This document shows, piece by piece, positions 23,900 to 63,147 of a DNA stretch of 64,000 bases. The translations under genes were made by a program, and so were the position numbers. Source of the stretch: Anodontia alba. Its lineage: Eukaryota; Mollusca; Bivalvia; Lucinida; Lucinidae. The notes under the pieces were generated by a model that was given only the letters and a program-made list of their open reading frames with translations, searched no databases and was not told where the DNA came from. Location of the stretch: NCBI GenBank assembly GCA_964016985.1, contig OZ024826.1, positions 73,414,768-73,478,767 of the forward strand, given 5' to 3'. Every line of letters starts with the position of its first letter. Position 1 is the stretch's first letter.

Positions 23900-25130
23900 G
23901 CGACACATTATCCACTAAAGATGTATAATATTTCCATACATAGTGATGCTCCGTCAGTCAGTTTGGAAGGTATGGCCTGGAGACTGATTTGGTACCAATG
24001 GCTACAGTTTTTGAAATATCGCATCACATGGTATATTTTATACTTGTGACATCTTCACATGTAAGTCCCACCATATTTTGCGAAACAACTTGGATATTTT
24101 TAAAACAAATGGCTCGGATTTGGATTTTACACCATAAGCTATAATTCTAGTATTAGTGCATCACATGACTCAATTTTTACATTTGGCACACTATCATTAT
24201 ACGATGTGATTTACCATTAAAGTCGCTGATCCTACCCCAACCAGTATTGAAGAAAGGAGCAAAAGACATTTGTTTTGAAATACATATAGTGTCCGGATAC
24301 CGATTAAGCTATACTTATGAAGATGGTTCCTTTAGAAACCATATATTATATTTTATTTGACTTCACTGTAGCTGGTGTTAAGCGCCGTGTGGCGGCCGTA
24401 AACGTATCCCCATACTACATCATGGTGCATATTATATTTTGTATTTCCTTTGTGATCATTGGGCCAATTCTAGTTACTTTAAAAGTCGAATACCGCTTAA
24501 GCCGGTGCTACGAAGCGTATATAACCTTGAATATTACACCGCTGTATATGAAGACACGTAATAAAACCGAGTCTCCGATTTTCTTTTGTGTGTTCTTGGT
24601 TTCCAATGGCAGCCTTTCAGATTTTCATTGCCCCTTACATCGATATTGTACCAACGGCCGTAATACTGGATCTATTGCACAAAACTGAAAATATTGAACT
24701 TAGATAGAAAAATATGTTCTAAAATGTAACAAAAAATGACCATAGCGTTATATTCTGGCCAGTAAATGAACCTTCGCGCTCTTGTTTTGAGACCCATAAA
24801 AAACATTGTCGTCCTAAGGTGGATGTATAATAATGATCCTTTAGTTGGGCCAAAATATAGGACACGAGGAATATGAATATACATAACTTTACTGCTTTAG
24901 TGTAAAGCTGTCAGTTTTGTGATACACACTAAGATCTTCAATCTTGCGTAGTTTCTACGATATCAGGGACATTAAAATGTTGCATAGGTATACATGGAAA
25001 GAAAACGAACGGGGCAAAAATAGGAAAGAAATCTACCGTTCATATTCACAGACAGGTAGCCACGCAATACAGTTTCTAAGAAATCTTGCGAAAATATCCG
25101 TATCAAGCTATATAGATAAAATTGATCCGC
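23900..25130. other. No supported gene
   Basis: A 123-codon frame at 24317-24688 includes the segment CTGGTGTTAAGCGCCGTGTG, GCGGCCGTAA, which recurs inverted at 28915-28960, so it is repeat-derived. Nothing else is recognised. Confidence 0.35.
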
Positions 25131-25135
25131 AGATT

Positions 25136-25402
25136 CATTACGAAAACCCGCCTATTTAATACATTGAATATTTTACCACCAAAAAATGAAAATTTTCAGA
25201 TTTTTATATTTTTATTTGCTCAAAAAATAGATTGTTGGTACTCGTTAGAACCGCCTTGGCAAGGCGGATCTAATGAATACCTACAATCTATATTTTTGAG
25301 CAGAAATAAGAAAAATAAAGTATCCCCTGTAAACTCCAATTTTACTATATAAAAGTGGGGTTTGAAATGGGGTCAAAATTAGATAGGCATGTTTTCGTGA
25401 TG
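25136..25402 (-). mobile_element. Fold-back MITE family A, copy 5
   Basis: Full length and inverted, with ends CATTACGAAAACCCGCCTA and GGCATGTTTTCGTGATG. Confidence 0.83.
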
Positions 25403-25404
25403 TT

Positions 25405-26830
25405 GATCACTCTTTGCTGTTCGCCTTAAGACGCTTTGGATCATTGGCTACCACTGGGTCCATATGCAGTCTTGTGGGAAATGCTATGCTCCGACTCAGA
25501 TATGTGTAAACAGTGATACTGACACAGCGCACTGAATATTGATATTAGTTCATAAAGTATGTCGCTTTGAGGGTAAAGCAATTCATAAACATTCATTACT
25601 TGATAATTTCTGACTGACAAATGTTATACAGCATTCAGTATAACAACACAAAAAGCATCACAGCGACTGAAAGTATTTTTCCTTAAGCATCACAAACGTA
25701 ACAATGTTATAGTTAGCCTGTTTAGACTCTAAGACTTTCCCACAAAACAGAAAAGTGATCAAATTCAACCGTCTTATGCCATTTGCAGGAGGTGACCGAG
25801 TTTGACAAGAGCGGAAACACGATGCTCATCGGTGTTTTTATTATTTCTTAATTGCATAGCCTATTATTGTTGTTTATTGGGGAAAAACAACGAATACTCT
25901 GAACTAGCTGTGGAAATATAGATGCTTGACTTGGCAACTTTTACTGGTAACGGGCATTTTTCCATTCGGCATGGTTGCATTTAGATTTGTTATACCGGCG
26001 TCAATGTCCAAATGTCATGCTTAAAAGATTGGTTGAAGCATTTGAAATTGGTTTTGATTTCCAAATTGTTAATTGCTCGCATACAGACGTTGTTAAGCGG
26101 GAATACATTATTCGATAAAAGGTTTGTTGAAAGCTCTGGAAAAACGGCAACAAATCAAGTTTATCGCATTACAAATTTTACACACGTTGCTTTCAATCTC
26201 AAACTGTCTCACTTGCACAGCGTTTTTAAAAGGACAAAATAAATGACATAAAATGATAATTTATCAACATTCTTTCAACTACTGTAACTAAGCCGTAAAA
26301 CGCAAAACTGGGCTTTCACGTGTCTTCGAACAGCAAACGCCTAGACCAGACTGCTACTTCACGCGTTTTTGTTCGCTTGGAGGAAGTGTAGACACGTTAA
26401 AATTTCTTGGCGTGTGCGTTATCATTTCCGGCTCTGAGTTAAAGAAGTCTTTCATCAACAATGAAGTCCATCTTTGCAGGTAGATGTGTCAGTCAAAATA
26501 TAAAAATATTTTTGCACTTCATCACAGATCCCTGGTCTATATAATTACACAAACGCAAAATCGGCCGTTGTGTCTTTGATGAAGTGCTAGATTTAGAGTT
26601 AAACAACTTCGAAACAAAACGAAATGTCTCCATTCCATTAACCACAACCTTTGCAATCATTTGTACTTGCAAATACCTAGACACGGGTAATAAATAGTTC
26701 AAATCTCCATCAGAAGTGTCACTTATCTGAGTAAAAAAAGGTCTCATGGCAGTCTATAGTTAGCCAATGGTGACGTGGACTAGTCCTCATAGTGTGTTGG
26801 CTCAGAGATAGCAAACACTGGATTAGTAGT
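25405..26830. other. Mostly featureless
   Basis: A GC-richer patch at 25789-25831 after atgccatttgcag reads EVTEFDKSGNTMLIG and may be a micro-exon. Two frames (26012-26242 plus; 26493-26747 minus) show no motif. Confidence 0.25.
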
Positions 26831-26832
26831 CT

Positions 26833-27074
26833 GGGCCCAGTTGTTCAAAACTAACGATGTCGTTAGTTAACTTATCGTTAAAACTTTGATCATTAAATAT
26901 GGCATATACGCTAATATTTTTGTTGAAAAATGTGAGTAGCTTTTGCATTTGCAAAAATTACTCACATTTTTCAGCAAAAATACCTGTGAATTAGATGTTG
27001 AACTTACTAGAACAGTTAACATTTTGACCACTAACGAGCTCATTGAGCTAACGACGCTTTGAACAACTGGGCCC
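26833..27074. mobile_element. MITE with GGGCCCAGTTGTTCAAA ends
   Basis: 242 bp with inverted ends GGGCCCAGTTGTTCAAAAC / TTTGAACAACTGGGCCC and, inside, a second stem built on GAAAAATGTGAGTA and TACTCACATTTTTC. No coding frame. Superfamily not determined; the target duplication is unclear. Confidence 0.72.
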
Positions 27075-27769
27075 TGACAAATAACCCGTAATGAGCGTGA
27101 GTGTTTCGCTGGCATTTATGCTTCGATAAAAATCTACAAAAATAAAATCCATTCCTTATAGTTTCAGAATACGCAACTTTTAGAATACGGAAGGAAATAG
27201 TTCCAAGATTCTAAACAAGTAAATTTATTAATTATCAATGCCGTTTTGAGTTTTCTCGTCACCAATCAAACTGCACTAAATAAGCGCAACTTGTTGTGTC
27301 TCTCTTGTCCAACACCCCTTTCTAAAGGTGCAGACGAGTCCAAATTGAAATCTGATTTTCATGTTAGTACTACCAATTAAAATAGCAGGCTGAGAAAAAA
27401 GGATGACACACAGAACTGTATCGACCAGTCTATACGGACAGCGAGCGTCTATCCTGCTATTTTAGTCTTTGCAACCAGTCATATCAGAGCCTACACCGTG
27501 CAGAGAACAGATTCCACAAAACATACTTTGCGTGTTTGTGGAAAAGGTTTATAAAATCTTACAAAGGTTTCTCCTGGAAACCAAAAAACACATAAAAGAA
27601 TTTCATTGAGACTCTTCAAATGACAGCATTGAAGTTTGCGGGGATAGCACCGGCTTATACCTAACCAGATATTCCAAGATATAAGAATGTACCCAGTGGC
27701 CTAAAAGAAAACAATAAAATGCATTTGATGAAGCAAGGATGTTGTACTTCATTGTATTATGTAATTGAG

Positions 27770-29000
27770 CTAGTTCACCAAAATTTATGATAAACGGGAC
27801 GATTTTGATTTTGATATAGATATAGTCAATTTCCCTTTTCTGGATGGCGATGTCCCCCGGCGTACCTCATATGGGGTATACACATCTCAACTTATAAGAT
27901 TCGCCAGAGCTTCTTCAAATCTTAATGACTTTAACTACCGTAATAAAGCCCTTACTGCCTAACTTCTTAGGCAGGGCTATCGTTATTTTAAACTTCGTAA
28001 GGCCTTTTCGAAATTTTTTATCGCAGATACAGTGCCTTGTTAGAAAAATATAGCGTCAGTCTGAAAACACTTCTGCAACAAGGTATATCGGAACCCGAAT
28101 TTTACGGTGATTTAGTAGTACAGATTTAGAAAAATTGTAGGTAAATCTAGCTTTTCGGAGCAATTCAGAAAATTTATTAACCGTTATAAAAGAATTGGCT
28201 ATGGCCTGGATATTATGCGGCTGACTGCATGCCTAGTTGTCAACCCAATCATTGTTGATGGCTATGCTTCACTCTTTAATTGCACGACGGCGGTTCGGGC
28301 CTCAGACTCAATGACGGCCTCTTCGTAAAACTTTAACCAGTGGGTTGGGGCTTGACGATATGTCTTTGGCTTGGCCCGCCTTGGTTCAACTATTGGTTTT
28401 CATTTACTCTGGCATACAGTAGAATTAGCCATGAGTACTCGTCTTTGTTTATTATAGTGATTAATTTGATTTTTATGTTTTCGCTTTGATGCATTGACTG
28501 AGTTGGAAGCCTTTATGCGAGCCGAATTTTTATGTATTTATGTATTAAGAGTAGCATCGGGACCCAGAGTGAAGTTAGCTAGCTGTAAAAGTGCTTTAAA
28601 CCCCCACGGTGGTTTGCTCTACCGACCGTTCTAAGGCGGTGGTCCCGGTGTTAGTCTTACTTCTTGTTACTTTGTGGTTTATTCTACGAGACGATTTGTT
28701 GTATGTCTTTCCGTGTGTCATTTTGTTCTTGGTTTTTCAGTCCTTTTAGTATTGTGATTACCTCGCTTGGGGAAGAGAGAGCTAATCTTAGTGCTTTTCG
28801 TACGTTTGTTCGGTTTGTGCTTGTTTAGATTTGTCGGTTTCCTCTTCCTCTTGGGGTCTGGGAGGGGCTGCGGTTTGTAATTGTGGCATTCCCTGGACTT
28901 TTCTCTTACTTTTTTTTCTTACGGCCGCCACTCGACACTTGACACCAGCTACTATGTCTTGCCCGTTTATACGTATGTGTTGATGATCTGGAGTTTCGTA
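27770..29000 (+). pseudogene. Decayed reverse-transcriptase retroelement, 3' part
   Basis: The translation begins YDKRDDFDFDIDIVNFPFLD, then GDVPRRTSYGVYTSQLIRFA and YRNKALTA, then stops. After frame breaks come GYRYFKLRKAFSKFF, SVSLKTLLQQGISEPEFYGD and further scraps. I recognise this as the C-terminal region of a non-LTR type reverse-transcriptase protein that is common in invertebrate genomes; the clade cannot be set from here. The 3' part (28800-28915) has a T-rich segment with CTCTTCCTCTTGGGGTCTGG, repeated at 609-722. It is heavily mutated and not coding today. Confidence 0.65.
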
Positions 29001-29079
29001 CACCAATTAAATCATGCGGTAAAGTTCTCCATGTCGGATTTATATAAAACATGAGCCGGAGCACAGAATTTCTAACAAT

Positions 29080-29285
29080 ATTTCCAAGCAAAGACTCAGA
29101 TCAGCTTACACATCCGCACAGGCAGGCCAGAGTTTTTACTGTCTGCATGAAGATGTTTTTTAATTCATATGGTACCCACATAGGGCACTCTGTCTTCTCT
29201 GGACGCACATGCAATCTTGTTGGAAATGCTGTGTCCATGTTCATATGTAAATGCGGTTTTCACACGTCGGAACATTGCACTTAGC
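29080..29285. repeat. Repeat family S
   Basis: CAAAGACTCAGATCAGCTTA with CACATCCGCACAGGCAGG. It follows directly on the retroelement scrap. Confidence 0.55.
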
Positions 29286-29788
29286 TCTTCCAATCCAATG
29301 TAACTAATTTCCAACAGAATTAAGCTGATATTCTCGTAGGATATGAATATCATAAGGCTTCAAACACGTAATTCAAGTTTAAGATTTCCATCACCGTACT
29401 GTTCACTGTCTAGACTTTTACATCATTTTACATAACAACCAGGTCAGAAATACTTACATCTTACAAAAAGGTGATGTTTCTAAACATGAAAATCGTGGAA
29501 AAGCGGACAGAGCATTTTTATAGTGGCAATTGTTGGTTTATGGTTTAGCGGCCCCATCAACAAATGCTGTCAAGGCTTCTCCTCCTAAAGCCATTATGAA
29601 TAAAGACAGGATCTAGGCAACGCTGATTATGGACAAATATTTTGTTTGAACAACGACAAATTTGTAAAAAAGAGCTCGTTGGAGACAAAAGAACTGGATT
29701 TCATAACAGTGTTTTTTTTTTTTTTTGTTTGTTTTTTCAAATTACACACGATTTACAAAATGTACTTGGGAATATCTATTTTGTTGAT

Positions 29789-29794
29789 TTTATT
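29789..29794 (-). terminator. Polyadenylation signal of lectin gene
   Basis: AATAAA on the minus strand, about 90 nt after the TGA stop. It is the first canonical hexamer downstream. An oligo(T) run on the plus strand at about 29711-29726 lies 65-80 nt farther. Confidence 0.55.
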
Positions 29795-29884
29795 CCAACT
29801 GTGAAATATAATAACATATGTAGACTGACTTGGATATGGCAAATTAATGTATGTAGCATTAAGCCTATACATGTATATATTTTA

Positions 29885-57342
<27,458 letters not shown>

Positions 57343-57605
57343 CTAAATAGATTACAATGTGAGATGATTCAGCTTCAGATAGGTACGCTCAGAGACCAAA
57401 TATTAATGAAGGAAAGAGCACAATAACGAGGCCTAGCCTTAACAAAGGCACCCAAAGAAGAAGGGATGGGGAACAGACAATAACTAAAATGTAAATAAAG
57501 TTACATAGAAAATGTCGCAAGCACGAAGTACAGCCTTCTGAAAGAAGAAGAGGTTATGAACAGGCAATTACAAGACACGACGGCGCAGTTGAAATAATCT
57601 ATACA

Positions 57606-57934
57606 CAGTAAAACCTCAATGGCTCGAACATATTTGGGACCATGGAAATTTATTCGAGACATAGGTGGTTCGAGCCACTGAGGGTTAATTATGGCGTCAG
57701 GTCAGAAGGCAAATGGTGATAACCTAGGGAAGTCTTTTTGATCTTCTATACAATAATGGTATGCCGAGTGTAATTAAAATCGCCTTCAAGTGAGTACTCA
57801 CAACATACAATTTCATAATAAAATTTGTTGTTGTTTTTTTTAGCTATCGGAAGAATTTCGTAGAGATTGAAAAACAAATTCGAATTAGCCATAGTAAACG
57901 AGCCATCGGAGTTCGAGCTATTGAAGTGCGACTG
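57606..57934 (+). mobile_element. CAGTAAAACCTC-type MITE
   Basis: About 330 bp, starting CAGTAAAACCTCAATGGCTC and ending GAGCTATTGAAGTGCGACTG. A related copy fills about 5290-5578 (with a full hairpin GAATCGCCTCGATGAGGCGATTC in its middle) and the last 60 bp of one lies at 9005-9065. Confidence 0.6.
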
Positions 57935-58024
57935 TACAAAGAAGAACTGCAGCAGAAGACTCGCCTTGGAATGATTTGCAGCTAATCATCAATGAAAAAT
58001 TACAGTTAAAACAACAACAAATTA

Positions 58025-58230
58025 CAGTCGACTCTCGTAATCTCGAAGTCCAAAGGACTCTCTGAATACTTTGAGATATCCGTACCTCGAAATATTAGAT
58101 TTGCAGAACTGACTCTCTGAATACTTTGAGATATCCGTATCTCGAAATATTAGATTTGCAGAACTGAGGAACAAATAAATCGAACAACCATATTTCACAA
58201 ATGAATGTGTAATTTGACTACATAAACCAT
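58025..58230 (-). mobile_element. Pogo/Tigger-like MITE, half copy with internal duplication
   Basis: Starts CAGTCGACTCTCGTAATCTC. A segment of about 75 bp (CTCTCTGAATACTTTGAGAT ...) is repeated in tandem. The other half is missing. Confidence 0.7.
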
Positions 58231-58735
58231 ATGAAACAAAGTAGAGGGCTCAATGGGAATTAGAAACCAGAGCAAAAGGAAAACACGAGCGGCCCAACCA
58301 CAGAATGCAATTATCAGGCGTCAAACATCTAAAACAGACTGAGGTAGGAGTCGACATTCATATCAGTCTCGGGCACGACTCACCGTCGTGCAGTTAAACA
58401 GTGAAGCAACGGTATCAACCATAATAAAAAACATGCATGCAGTTTTCTGCACAAAATTAATGTTATAACCTATCTTTTCGTAATGACTGACAATCGTTTT
58501 TTAATTGTTCCGAAAAGTAAGTATTACCAACATTCCTTCTGAATTGTTTAGACTGTCGCCATAAAATACTGGTTCCGATCGACCTTCATGCAGGGTTATT
58601 TTCAAGCTCACGTTATATTTGGAAATTAATTCAGAATGACGGGAACCAAACCCAGAACATGTTTTATACAGCTTATGATACTCTTTGTATAACCTACATA
58701 CAAAGAACTTTAAAACGGAAACCACCTTAGCACGG
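58200..58735 (-). pseudogene. Second scrap of the same retroelement
   Basis: A short frame reads SRHSELISKYNVSLKITLHE and GRSEPVFYGDSL, aligning with RYSALLEKYSVSLKTLLQQG and ISEPEFYGD at 28.0 kb. Farther on the minus strand, FNCTTVSRARD matches FNCTTAVRASD near 28.27 kb. A middle section is missing and stops are present. It is a copy internal to the element, without visible ends. Confidence 0.6.
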
Positions 58736-58751
58736 TCAACAGATACAACTA

Positions 58752-59081
58752 CAGTTGACTCTCGCCATCTCGAACTCGCTTATCTCGAATAACTGCTTAT
58801 CTCGAAGTGAAAATCTGGTCCCTGCATAAACATGAAAATCTAACAACAGGTAAAAAATATTGTGGAAAAGAGGAGAAATTGCTCCTCGGGAGCAATTTCT
58901 CCTCTTTTCCACAATATTTTTAGTATATCTAACTTCAAGAGTCCAATTACATATATATTTGTAAAATGTGGTTAATCGAATTATTTTTTTCCACAATTCT
59001 GCAACTCTGATATGTCGAGCTACGGATATCTCGAAGTATTTCAGAGAGTCCCTTTGAATTCGAGATAACGAGAGTCAACTG
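58752..59081 (+). mobile_element. Pogo/Tigger-like MITE, complete copy
   Basis: Both ends are present, with the inner hairpin GTGGAAAAGAGGAGAAATTG and its complement around CTCCTCGGGAG. Confidence 0.8.
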
Positions 59082-59444
59082 TACTTGAGACTACTGCATG
59101 GGGAATCACACTACTCAAATAAGCTTTTGCATCAGCGTAGTCTGATCAGAGTCTATGCTGGAAGATCTTCGAATAGCCACTGGAAAAAGATCTCTTTGTG
59201 CAGACAGAGAAAACTCTTATCTGACCCCGTCAATGCACCAGCTGATCTTTCCTTGTTGTACATGTCTGAGGGTAAATTTTCTCAAGACGCAGCTTATGTA
59301 GAAACGGAACAAGTCATATGATAGCCGCGACAAGGATCAGCACTTTGGATCGCATTTACGAACTGCGTGGGAGCGAAAACAGTCTGGGTTTCTGCAACGT
59401 CTGATCTACCACGACCTATTAGCTGAGGGAAGGAAAATTACCTT

Positions 59445-59930
59445 AAGTGGAAATGATACATTTTCAAGGAAGACTAATCTGTCAAATTTGTTTTTTCTTG
59501 CCATTATTCTTCTTGGGAGCAAATTCTTCCTTTTAGAGTAGACCCTTTTCAGAAGTGGCTTGGTATGCCATTACGAAAACAAGCCTATTCAAATATACTG
59601 AAAATTTTACTACCAAAAAAAAAATGAAAATTTTCAGATAAAAATTCTGATTTTTTTTCTTTTTTCTGCTCAAAAAACACAGACTGTGGGTACTCGTTAG
59701 AACCGCCTCGCCGAGGCGCTTCTAACGAGTACCCACAATCTATGTTTTAAGCAGAAATAAGAAAAATAATATATACCCCTGTAAACCCCACTTTTACTAT
59801 ATAAAATTGGGGTTTAAGGGGGTCGACATTATATAGGCATGTTTTCGTGATGCAGGAACACAAACAGAAATTCATAAAAGTTGTCTCTCTTTAAAGAATA
59901 TTCAGTCCCCTTACAAAATGCTTATTTCCG
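59445..59930. repeat. Repeat family B, interrupted by MITE A
   Basis: Left part to 59568 and right part from 59853 are two halves of one repeat, split by the MITE at 59569-59852. Confidence 0.62.
59569..59852 (-). mobile_element. Fold-back MITE family A, copy 11
   Basis: Full length and inverted. It is inserted inside a member of repeat family B (GGCTTGGTATGC before, AGGAACACAAACAG after), so it is younger than that host copy. Confidence 0.85.
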
Positions 59931-59972
59931 CACAGTCTGCAAATTCCCCAGCCTTGATATTGATCTTACATA

Positions 59973-60268
59973 CAGTCGACTCTCGTTATTTCGATGGACT
60001 CTCCGAAATACTTCGAGATACACGTACCTCGACATATCAAATTTGCAAAATTGAGGAACAAATAAATCGAACAACCACATTTCACAAATGAATATGTAAT
60101 TTGACTCCTGAAGTTAGTGATATATTGAGAATATTTTGGAGAAGAGAAGAAATTGCTCCTTATATTTTGTTACCTGTTGTATTTTCAGGTTTAAACAGGG
60201 ACCAGGTTTTCACTTCGAGATAAGCGGCTATTGGAGATGAGTGAAGTCGAGATAACGAGAGTCGACTG
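59973..60268 (-). mobile_element. Pogo/Tigger-like MITE, copy with lost hairpin arm
   Basis: Ends CAGTCGACTCTCGTTATTTC and GAGATAACGAGAGTCGACTG. One inner arm is deleted after AGAAATTGCTCC. Confidence 0.75.
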
Positions 60269-60402
60269 TAGGGAATGTTTTGGATACCGTATCGGACACA
60301 CTGGTCTGATGAAACAGACCACGATCAGAACGTCCTCGCTGTTTGCCACTCATCCAACAGTTTATTTTAGCACATCAACAGGTAGTATAATGGATATTCT
60401 TC

Positions 60403-60717
60403 TCAAATTTGGTAAGTAGTTATGGTGTCCGAATATTCATGATAAATGTGGTATGTGTCTTCTAAGTCTGACACGGTTTCTGCTGTGTTAAACCACTGCG
60501 AAAGCAAACCGAGTTGAATGTCTTGGATTTGAACACTAGTTGAATCACTTAAGAAGACATTAGTTGCTCCCTGAATACTCAGCATTGAGGAAGTCAGACG
60601 AGGACTGTTATAAACCGAGGCCGTGCAAATGCGACTTAATGGAATAGCCTTTATTTCGGTGTAGTATTTACGTGGACCAAAACAATAAGACCCTGTCAGT
60701 ACGAGACAAACTCTTGA
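60403..60717 (-). CDS. Possible terminal exon of an unidentified upstream gene
   Basis: It follows a strong acceptor (gggcattctttctag, 60732-60718) and runs 104 codons in phase 0: SRVCLVLTGSYCFGPRKYYT, ... SRICTASVYNSPRLTSS, ... IQDIQLGLLSQWFNTAETVS, ending at a TGA. AATAAA lies about 40 nt beyond the stop (60366-60361). Composition is protein-like and no repeat covers it. If real, it ends a minus-strand gene lying upstream of the lectin gene. No family recognised. Confidence 0.35.
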   Translation of the reverse strand, partial: SRVCLVLTGSYCFGPRKYYTEIKAIPLSRICTASVYNSPRLTSSMLSIQGATNVFLSDSTSVQIQDIQLGLLSQWFNTAETVSDLEDTYHIYHEYSDTITTYQI

Positions 60718-60769
60718 CTAGAAAGAATGCCCAAACCAAAACATGTCTATAAGCGCTCTAGACAAACTA

Positions 60770-60980
60770 TATTGGATACACTTAAAGGGGTTTCAAATGG
60801 TTTGCCTCCCTTCTGAAAAGGAATCTACTGTAAAAGAAAAGATTTTGCTCGTTTTAGAGTAAACCCCTTTATAGGGTTTGGCGTGCAGGACAGCAAACAG
60901 GAAGTCACGAAAGGTGTCTCCCTTTCAAAAATTGGCAGAAAATCTACCAATTGTATCAAGTCCCCTTAAAATGCAAAATA
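60770..60980. repeat. Repeat family B
   Basis: TTTTAGAGTAAACCCCTTTA, TTGGCGTGCAGGACAGCAAA and CAGGAAGTCACGAAAGGTGT. Confidence 0.6.
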
Positions 60981-61233
60981 CATAAAAGTCCACCCTACAA
61001 TAAAATATGGCGGATCCAGGTAATAGATATTAGAGCTGTTACAGACGCTAAAATGTGTCTGCACATTTTGCATAATGAACTGCTCTTACCAAAACGAGAA
61101 ATCTAAAAGTACTTGCGGGAGTCGTGGTCTAATTAAGTACATCTGCAGTTATACATTACCGGATTTTGTAGACCGTACAGGCGAACTATAAGATAAAACG
61201 CACTGTTCAGATGCCAACTGTTCTGAAATGCAG

Positions 61234-61234
<1 letters not shown>

Positions 61235-61299
<65 letters not shown>

Positions 61300-61354
61300 C
61301 ATAAGACATGTATTGTAAATGTTAATTGAATTGTAGCCCCGTATTTCTGCGTTG

Positions 61355-61413
<59 letters not shown>

Positions 61414-61586
61414 CATAGGATATGTATTGTAAATGTAAATTGAATTGTAGCCCCGTACTTCTGCGTTGAACACACACACACAAAACTCACAAACACGCAC
61501 ACACAAAACTCACAAACACGCACACACATTTCATAGGACATGTATTGTAAATGTTAATTGAATTGTACCCCCATACTTCTGCGTTG

Positions 61587-61658
<72 letters not shown>

Positions 61659-61720
61659 TCATAGGGCATGTGTTGTTAATGATAACTGAATTGTAGCCAA
61701 CGAAGTCTCGTACTTCTGCG
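61235..61720. repeat. Tandem composite of (CA)n and a 60-bp spacer
   Basis: Four CA arrays separated by near-identical spacers (CTTCATARGACATGTATTGT ... TTGAATTGTAGCCCCGTA ... TTCTGCGTTGAA). The unit is 120-150 bp and the array length varies. Confidence 0.92.
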
Positions 61721-61811
61721 TTGAATAGTTTCTCAACTTAATTTGTCCTTGAGCAACTGTTCTCGCACTATCGACTCTCGACTATTATTTGAGCACAGGC
61801 ACAACATTTTT

Positions 61812-62010
61812 CTCAAAGACTGCATATGCGCACAGCGAAGACTCAGTTCAGCCTGCGCATCTTCACAGTCTGATCACTCTTCACTGTCCACCTGAAGACG
61901 CTTTAGAACCTGAGCTACCCGCTGACTGCCTCGCGAAGATTCTGATCAGACTGCGTGGATGCGCAGGCTGATCTGAATCTTCGCTGGGAGCACACACAAT
62001 CTTGTAGGAA
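61812..62010. repeat. Repeat family S, best copy
   Basis: About 200 bp with inverted halves: GCGCACAGCGAAGACTCAGT, CAGCCTGCGCATCTTCACAG at the left and ATGCGCAGGCTGATCTGAAT, CTTCGCTGGGAGCAC at the right, joined by CACTGTCCACCTGAAGACGC. Non-coding. The most frequent repeat of the window. Confidence 0.72.
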
Positions 62011-62394
62011 TGCTGTGCCCATCTTGATCATACTCGTATGGTCTACAATACAAAAAATTCCAAAACGTAATATGTTAAGGCAGTTAATCATCTGTCCTAC
62101 CTGATGGTGTTTAGAGTCAGAAGCAACTGCATTTTGCGAAGCATTATGGCTGATGTGCTCGATTAGGAATGTTTGTTGTATGCTCACAGCTGTTCTTCAC
62201 AATTTGCCTGCAGACGTTTTGGGTTTAGGGCGGATTACAGAAACGTGCGTGGGTAGTACTACTATGGTTTGACTTTTCACCCTTTCTGTTTCGTATTCAA
62301 AGTTTTATGAACAAGAAAGAGCACAACTGATATTACGAATCACAATTCACAGAAGAACAGGTAGCCAGATATTAATAATTTGGAGGGGTTAGTG

Positions 62395-62605
62395 TAAGAA
62401 GAGGGCTACCATTTAACGGGAATAGATACATGTTCAGAGAAGACAATTCTGAATAAATGGTTTCCCTCACTTCTTGATATTTTGCTTTTAAAATAGACTC
62501 CTTTTCAGAATGGGCTTGGTGGACAGAAAAGCAAACAGGATCATGTTGTATCCCCTTTTACAAAATGGCAGAGACTCTAATAAGTTTATCCAGTCCTTTA
62601 AGACC
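62395..62605. repeat. Repeat family B
   Basis: GGGAATAGATACATGTTCAG ... AGAATGGGCTTGGTGGACAG. Confidence 0.58.
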
Positions 62606-62609
62606 TTAT

Positions 62610-63073
62610 ATTTATTGTTATCATTTGATGCACATTGTACCCTATTAATATAGTATGATGACGTCATACAGAAAGATGAACACGTAGGCGTAACGTTCTT
62701 AGGCACGTGCATAGGGGAAATATTTGCAGCAAAGAGCCCTTAACATACAATATTTTCTTGCTTTATCGCAGGGAATGCTCTTTAAGGAAAACATGTTCTC
62801 ACTGGGATTTGGAGTGGTCCTTATTTGGAAACCGATACTATGAAAACTATTTATAGATTTTTCCCTGGCAGTGCGTTATAATTTCACTTTATTCAAAAGA
62901 ACCTAAATCCACTGATTTACAAGATGGAGAATCTAGTTTGTCAGCGGTGGTAATAAATTATTTGTATAATAACCAGCTATACAAACGTTTAAATTAGAAA
63001 TGAATTTCTTCTTCCTTTTAAGGTTTCAAAATATGATCTTTTGATTTGTGCAAGAACGTGGCTATATCTCATT

Positions 63074-63147
<74 letters not shown>

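Noticed and set aside
24317..24688. 123-codon frame with hydrophobic stretch
   Set aside because: Contains a dispersed repeat found inverted at 28.9 kb; no domain or splice sites.
58501..58725. Possible lectin-gene exon (GRSEPVFYGDSL)
   Set aside because: It aligns with the retroelement at 28.0 kb, so it is a transposon scrap.
61915..62187. Segment SIQQTFLIEHISHN resembling a CTLD helix, with a donor-like GTAGGA after CAG
   Set aside because: No Trp, Cys or WIGL core follows and the acceptor is weak; half of the frame is family S repeat.
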